Positions 59,882-64,000 of a stretch of 64,000 nucleotides of DNA are shown one piece after another (within the stretch, counting starts at the first letter, position 1; the number at the start of each line of letters is the position of its first letter). A model generated the notes under the pieces. That model was not told where the DNA came from. It made no database searches and saw nothing but the letters and a program-made list of their open reading frames with translations. The position numbers and the translations under genes are program-made. The stretch covers positions 1 to 64,000 of the forward strand of contig CAKZIX010000001.1 in the NCBI GenBank assembly GCA_936936565.1. Direction: 5' to 3'. The stretch comes from an uncultured Nocardiaceae bacterium (GTDB taxonomy: Bacteria; Actinomycetota; Actinomycetes; Mycobacteriales; Mycobacteriaceae).

Positions 59882-61312
59882 TCAGACGCGGGTGATGTCG
59901 TTCAGGGCGGCTTCGAGGCGAGCGGCGGCAGTCGTGCGGGCGCGCGGTAGGTCCGCGTGGTCGGCGACCGGCTCGATCACCTCGGCGTAGCACTTCACCT
60001 TCGGCTCGGTGCCCGACGGGCGGACCACTACGCGCACGGTCGCGCCCTCGAAAATCATTGCGTCCGTGTGCATCCGGCCCCGCTCGGTGAGTAGATCGGT
60101 CACGGTGACGGGCGCGCCGGCCAGCGCGGCGGGCGGTGCCGCGCGCAAGGCGGGCATCGGGTCCGCGCCGATCACCGAACGCTGCCCGGTGGCGTGCAGG
60201 CCGAATTCGACGGCGTAGTCGTCGAGCACGTCGAGCAGGGTGCGGCCCTGCGCCTTCAGCGTTGCGGCCAGATCGGCGGCGAGCACCGCCGCCGAAATGC
60301 CGTCCTTGTCGCGTACGTGATCGGGGTCGACGCACAGGCCGAGCGCCTCTTCGTAGGCGTAGACCAGTCCGTCCCCGGCACGGGTCAACCATTTGAATCC
60401 GGTGAGGGTCTCGGCGAACCGGGCACCGCGCGCCGCGGCGACTTTGCCCAGCAGCCGCGACGACACGACGGTCGTGGCGACGAGCCCGCCCGGCGCCATC
60501 ACGTAATCGCCGACGAGCACGCCGGTTTCGTCGCCGCGCAGCATGCGCCCGCCGACCCCGAGCGCGCAGCGGTCGGCGTCGGGGTCGAGCGCGATGGCCA
60601 GATCTGCGTCCACCCGCTCGGCCAGCGCGAGCAGCAGATCGGTGGCGCCGGGCTCCTCGGGATTCGGGAACGGCGTGGTGGGGAAGTCCGGGTCCGGTTC
60701 GAACTGCTCGGCCACCACGTGGACGTCGGTGAACCCGACCGCGCGCAGCGCCGCCACCAGCAGCTCGCCGCCGACACCGTGCATGGCGGTGACGGCGATC
60801 CGCAGCTCACGCGCAGTTCCCTTGGGCAGCTGGGTGATTCGCGCGAGGTAGCGCGACACCAGATCGGTGTCGGCGACGCCGACCGGCACCCGACGCACCG
60901 CGCCGACCCGCGCGATGGCCGCCTCGATCTCGCGATCTGCGGGCGAAACCAGTTGGGCCCCATCGGAAACGTAGACCTTCAGGCCGTTGTCGGCCGGTGG
61001 GTTGTGCGAGGCGGTGAGCTGGACACCGGCCACCGCACGCAGCGCCTTCACCGCGAACGCGGTGATCGGCGTGGGCAGCGCCCGGGGCAGCAACACCACC
61101 GAAAAACCTTCGGCGGCAAGGACTTCGGCCGCTGCGCGGGCGAACTCCGCGGAATTGTGCCGGGCGTCGTGGCCGACGACCACGGTTCCCCCGCCCAGGC
61201 ACTTGCCCTGCAGCCATGCGGCCACACCCGCGGTGGTGTGCACCACGACGTCGAGGTTGAACTCGTCGGGCATCCGGCCGCGGATGCCCGCGGTCCCGAA
61301 CGTCGGTGTCAC
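59882..61312 (-). CDS. Phosphohexomutase (phosphomannomutase/phosphoglucomutase type), short N-terminus
   Basis: 476 residues. The alpha-D-phosphohexomutase domains include the phospho-Ser in TASHNP, the metal loop DPDADRCALG, GFKWL and the C-terminal RPSGTEPKVK. Relatives such as mycobacterial PmmB have about 50 further residues before FGTAGIRG; here the protein starts 4 residues before it. GTG 61312 overlaps the deoD stop by GTGA, supporting this start. It may isomerise hexose- or pentose-phosphates made by deoD. Confidence 0.9.
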   Translation of the reverse strand: MTPTFGTAGIRGRMPDEFNLDVVVHTTAGVAAWLQGKCLGGGTVVVGHDARHNSAEFARAAAEVLAAEGFSVVLLPRALPTPITAFAVKALRAVAGVQLTASHNPPADNGLKVYVSDGAQLVSPADREIEAAIARVGAVRRVPVGVADTDLVSRYLARITQLPKGTARELRIAVTAMHGVGGELLVAALRAVGFTDVHVVAEQFEPDPDFPTTPFPNPEEPGATDLLLALAERVDADLAIALDPDADRCALGVGGRMLRGDETGVLVGDYVMAPGGLVATTVVSSRLLGKVAAARGARFAETLTGFKWLTRAGDGLVYAYEEALGLCVDPDHVRDKDGISAAVLAADLAATLKAQGRTLLDVLDDYAVEFGLHATGQRSVIGADPMPALRAAPPAALAGAPVTVTDLLTERGRMHTDAMIFEGATVRVVVRPSGTEPKVKCYAEVIEPVADHADLPRARTTAAARLEAALNDITRV

Positions 61313-62121
61313 AGCCGCGCCACGATCTCGCGCAGCAACTGCCCGATCCGCGGCGCCGCGGCCCGGCCCTCGGCCAGCACCTCTTCATGGCTCAGCGGTG
61401 CCCCCGTGACGCCGGCCGCCAGGTTGGTGACGAGGGAAACGCCGAGCACGCGGGCGCCGGCCTCGCGGGCGGCGATGGTCTCCAGCACGGTCGACATACC
61501 GACCAAGTCGGCGCCGACGGTGCGCAGCATCCGGATCTCGGCGGGCGTCTCGTACTGCGGGCCGTGCAAGCCGGCGTAGACGCCGTCGACGAGTGCCGGA
61601 TCCACCTGTCGCGCGATCTCGCGCAGCTTGGGGTCGTAGGCGTCGACCATGTCCACGAAGCGCGCCCCCTGAATCGGGGTGCGTCCGGTGAGGTTGAGGT
61701 GATCGGCGATGAGCACCGGCTGCCCGACGCGCAGGCCGTCGCGGATGCCGCCGGCGGCGTTGGTGAGGATGACGGTCTGTGCACCGGCCGCGCAGGCGGT
61801 TCGCACGTTGTGCACCACCTGCGCGGGCTCGTGGCCCTCGTACAGGTGCTGGCGGCCGAGCAGCACCAGTGTCGGCGTGCCGCCGATGTCGACGGACATG
61901 ACCTTGCCCTGGTGGCCGGCGGCGGTGGTGGGCGCGAAGCCGGGCAGCCCGACCATCGGCACCGTGGTGCGTGGTGGGCCGAGGATCGCGGCGGCCTCCT
62001 GCCAGCCCGACCCGAGCACGATGGCGACCGGGTGTGCGGCGACGCCGGTGCGCTCGGCGATCGAGGATGCCGCCGCGGCGGCGCCTGCGGAATGACCTGT
62101 TGTTCCGGAAGCTGCAGTCAC
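61309..62121 (-). CDS. deoD: Purine nucleoside phosphorylase
   Basis: 270 residues, trimeric PNP class splitting (deoxy)inosine/guanosine with phosphate. Motifs are VLGSGWQEA, phosphate-site GRQHLYEGHE, NAAGG and GMSTVLETI. It closely follows Rv3307. GTG 62121 gives family length. Its stop overlaps the phosphosugar mutase start, so the released sugar-1-phosphate can be channelled. Divergent from the enoyl-CoA hydratase-like gene with 19 bases between. Confidence 0.96.
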   Translation of the reverse strand: MTAASGTTGHSAGAAAAASSIAERTGVAAHPVAIVLGSGWQEAAAILGPPRTTVPMVGLPGFAPTTAAGHQGKVMSVDIGGTPTLVLLGRQHLYEGHEPAQVVHNVRTACAAGAQTVILTNAAGGIRDGLRVGQPVLIADHLNLTGRTPIQGARFVDMVDAYDPKLREIARQVDPALVDGVYAGLHGPQYETPAEIRMLRTVGADLVGMSTVLETIAAREAGARVLGVSLVTNLAAGVTGAPLSHEEVLAEGRAAAPRIGQLLREIVARL

Positions 62122-62140
62122 GGTAGCTATCCTGCCTGCT

Positions 62141-62839
62141 ATGCCATTTCTGCAGCGCGACGGCGAGGTTTTTGTTCTGTATCTGGGCACCGAGGGGCAG
62201 ACCGACAGCGAGAACCGCTTCCACCCGGACTGGATGACGGAGTTCCACAAGCTCGTCGACGAGACCGAGGCATCCGAGGGTCACGCCGCTTTGGTGCTCA
62301 CGGCAACCGGAAAGTTCTTCTCCAACGGGCTGGACACCGACTGGCTGTTCGGCAATTTCGACAAGCTGCACGGGTATCTGGACACGGTGCATCAGGTATT
62401 CGCCCGGGTGCTCACCTCGCCGTTGCCGACAGTGGCGGCGATCAACGGGCACGCCTTCGGCGCCGGCGCGATGCTGGCCACCAGCTGCGACAGCGCGGTG
62501 ATGCGCGCCGACCGCGGGTTTTTCTGTCTGCCCGAGGTGGTGCTGAACATGCCGTTCACCGTCGGTATGAACGCGCTCATGACGACGCGCCTGACGAACC
62601 GGGTCGCGGTGCAGGCGATGACGACGGGCCGGCGGTTCGGTGGCGACGACGCGGTCGCCGCGGGAATTGTCGACGAGGCGGCCGCGGCCGATCAGCTGCT
62701 GCCGCGCGCGGTGGCCCGCGCTGCCGAGCTGGCCCGGCTGCGTGGGGCCAACCTGGCCACGATCAAGAAGGACGCCCACGCGAGTGTGCTCACGGCGTTG
62801 GCAGTGGCGACGACGCCCGCGAATCTCGCCTTCGGCTGA
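62141..62839 (+). CDS. Enoyl-CoA hydratase/isomerase family protein
   Basis: 232 residues of the crotonase fold: oxyanion-hole segments ALVLTATGKFFSNGLD and INGHAFGAGAMLA. The usual catalytic Glu pair is not complete (GFFCLPEVVLNMPF has one), so it may be an isomerase type. Substrate unknown. ATG 62141 is close to the divergent deoD start. Confidence 0.9.
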   Translation: MPFLQRDGEVFVLYLGTEGQTDSENRFHPDWMTEFHKLVDETEASEGHAALVLTATGKFFSNGLDTDWLFGNFDKLHGYLDTVHQVFARVLTSPLPTVAAINGHAFGAGAMLATSCDSAVMRADRGFFCLPEVVLNMPFTVGMNALMTTRLTNRVAVQAMTTGRRFGGDDAVAAGIVDEAAAADQLLPRAVARAAELARLRGANLATIKKDAHASVLTALAVATTPANLAFG

Positions 62840-62880
62840 CGCCGTCACGACGCCACGAACGCGAGTGCAACACTTGACTG

Positions 62881-63420
62881 ATGGTTTCGACGACGGGACA
62901 CGCGCAGCGCGGACAGGCCGCTGCGTGTGACGACGCGATCTCGTCCGCCACGGCCGAGCTCGTCGCGCTGTCGCACGACATTCACGCCGAACCGGAGCTG
63001 GCGTTCGAGGAGCACCGCAGCGCGGCGAAGATCGTCGAGGTGCTCGCCGGGCACGGGTTCGAGGTGCGCACCGGTATCGCCGGGCTGCCTACTGCGTTCG
63101 AGGCGACCTTCGGCAGCGGCGAACTCGAGGTCGGCTTGTGCGCGGAGTACGACGCGCTGCCCGAGATCGGGCATGCCTGCGGGCACAACATCATCGCGGC
63201 GAGTGCGGTCGGCGCGGGAATCGCGCTCGCCGAGGTTGCCGAGCGCTACGGCATCACAGTGCGCGTCATCGGCACGCCTGCCGAAGAAAGCGGTGGCGGA
63301 AAGATCCTCATGCTCGAACGCGGGGTCTTCGACGACGTCGCCGCGGCATTGATGGTCCATCCCGGGCCCCAGGACATCGTCGGCGCGACATCGCTCGCGC
63401 TCGCCGATCTCGCCATCACG
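62881..63420 (+). CDS. M20-family amidohydrolase, N-terminal part (3' end replaced)
   Basis: About 180 residues matching mycobacterial AmiA/AmiB-type M20 peptidases: HDIHAEPELAFEEHRSA, GLCAEYDALPEIGHACGHNI with metal ligands, GTPAEESGGGK and MVHPGPQDIVG. After SLALADLAIT the family should continue with a Y-x-G-x-x-x-HAA segment. Instead unrelated coding sequence follows in the same frame from about 63421, so this gene is truncated by a junction. The frame has no stop before the window end. Confidence 0.85.
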
Positions 63421-64000
63421 CCGGCGCAGGTCGCCGAGATCATCGGAGACCTCGACCCCGACGACCGCGCCGGGCTCGTCGACGAGGTGGTGGACGAGGG
63501 CGTGCGGCCGACGGCCGAGGAGCTGTCGCGGCGGGGCGCCCCGTTCTCCGGGCTGCTCTACGCCGGGCTGTGGCAGGGTGTGCGCGAGGGCCAGCCGGTG
63601 CACGGGCCGGAGGGGCTGATCGGCCGCGTGCTGGGGACCGGCCTGCCGGTGCTGGAAAGCGGCTCGCCGGGGCTTGCCGCCGGCTACGACACCATGGTCG
63701 GCGAGCGCGGCCTGAAGCTGTCAGGCGGCGAGAAGCAGCGCGTGGCCATCGCGCGCGCGCTGTCGATGGACCGCCGCCGGGTCGACCGGGTGCGGCTGAC
63801 CCCCGCGCGGCTGGCCCGGCTGCGGCGGATCGACACGGCCGCGGCGCGGGCCGTGGCGGCGCTGGATGGACCGCGCGGCCGAGGTCTGGCCGTCGCTGCT
63901 GCTGTCCGAGGAGAACGCCCTCGGCTCGCTGAGGCGGGGCGCGCTGATGGGCGAGGGCGGGCTGATCTACCCGGAAGCGGAGCGGCGGATGGACCGCCTC
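63421..64000. other. Chimeric tail of unrelated coding fragments
   Basis: In the M20 frame the text goes from a segment ending LSRRGAPFSGLLYAGL (PurD-like) to VGERGLKLSGGEKQRVAIAR, an ABC-exporter signature and D-loop region (about 63700-63765). It then passes to Arg-rich sequence. In another frame from 63866 a fragment AAEVWPSLLLSEENALG resembles proteobacterial proteins. No single protein contains these parts. An assembly or library chimera at a contig end is the simplest reading. Confidence 0.7.

Noticed and set aside
63421..64000. Novel multidomain fusion of an amidohydrolase with an ABC ATPase
   Set aside because: The pieces are incomplete, come in different frames and lack natural domain boundaries. 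A chimeric contig end explains them better.

Overview
The window is a high-GC actinobacterial chromosome segment with GTG/TTG starts, four-base gene overlaps and very short intergenic gaps. Its backbone order is choD, guaA, imuA'-imuB, dnaE2, trmL/spoU, mfpA, folD, metX-metY, icd, trpS, yhjD, dacB, sdhCDAB, cdd-deoA, add, upp, phosphosugar mutase, deoD, amidohydrolase. As I remember the Mycobacterium tuberculosis map, this runs through Rv3409c to Rv3305c in the same relative order. That places the organism in the Mycobacteriales (Nocardia/Gordonia/Rhodococcus-like). The genus cannot be fixed from the sequence alone.

Layout. 1-6 kb: end of choD, guaA, then a divergent PspC-protein / PspC-histidine-kinase / LuxR-regulator module resembling the corynebacterial EsrISR envelope-stress system. 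6-17 kb: a Ser/Thr kinase and the SOS mutasome genes imuA', imuB and dnaE2, with LexA boxes upstream of imuA' and of dnaE2. Between them lie an epimerase, a sucrase/ferredoxin-like protein, an SDR and an aminoglycoside-phosphotransferase-like kinase. 17-31 kb: lipoprotein, trmL, phoD, mfpA, folD, metX-metY, icd, a barnase/barstar pair, trpS, yhjD and dacB. 32-38 kb: a tightly coupled phhA-iolCBDEG operon (phenylalanine hydroxylase plus myo-inositol catabolism). 38-42 kb: a small alarmone synthetase with an S1-like tail, an atypical PfkB kinase, two orphan membrane proteins, a GNAT protein and radC. 43-50 kb: sdhCDAB and nucleoside salvage. 52-59 kb: a seven-gene minus-strand run combining type VII-secretion-associated proteins (EspC-like, NlpC/P60, two YbaB/EspH-like), an acidic protein and two paralogous Ser/Thr receptor kinases. 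59-63 kb: upp, phosphosugar mutase, deoD, an enoyl-CoA hydratase-like gene and an M20 amidohydrolase.

The most interesting region is upstream of metY. A SAM-IV riboswitch (about 24593 to 24478, minus strand) is followed at once by a Shine-Dalgarno sequence and a 23-codon upstream ORF. That ORF has four consecutive Cys codons right after its start and ends in an ATGA overlap with metY. It looks like a two-input switch sensing SAM (methionine end product) and Cys-tRNA supply in one leader, ahead of the sulfhydrylase and homoserine acetyltransferase.

The last about 580 bases look unnatural. The M20 gene is joined in frame to fragments resembling PurD, an ABC-exporter ATPase and other proteins, which suggests a chimeric contig end. 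No tRNA, rRNA, CRISPR array or insertion sequence was recognised.
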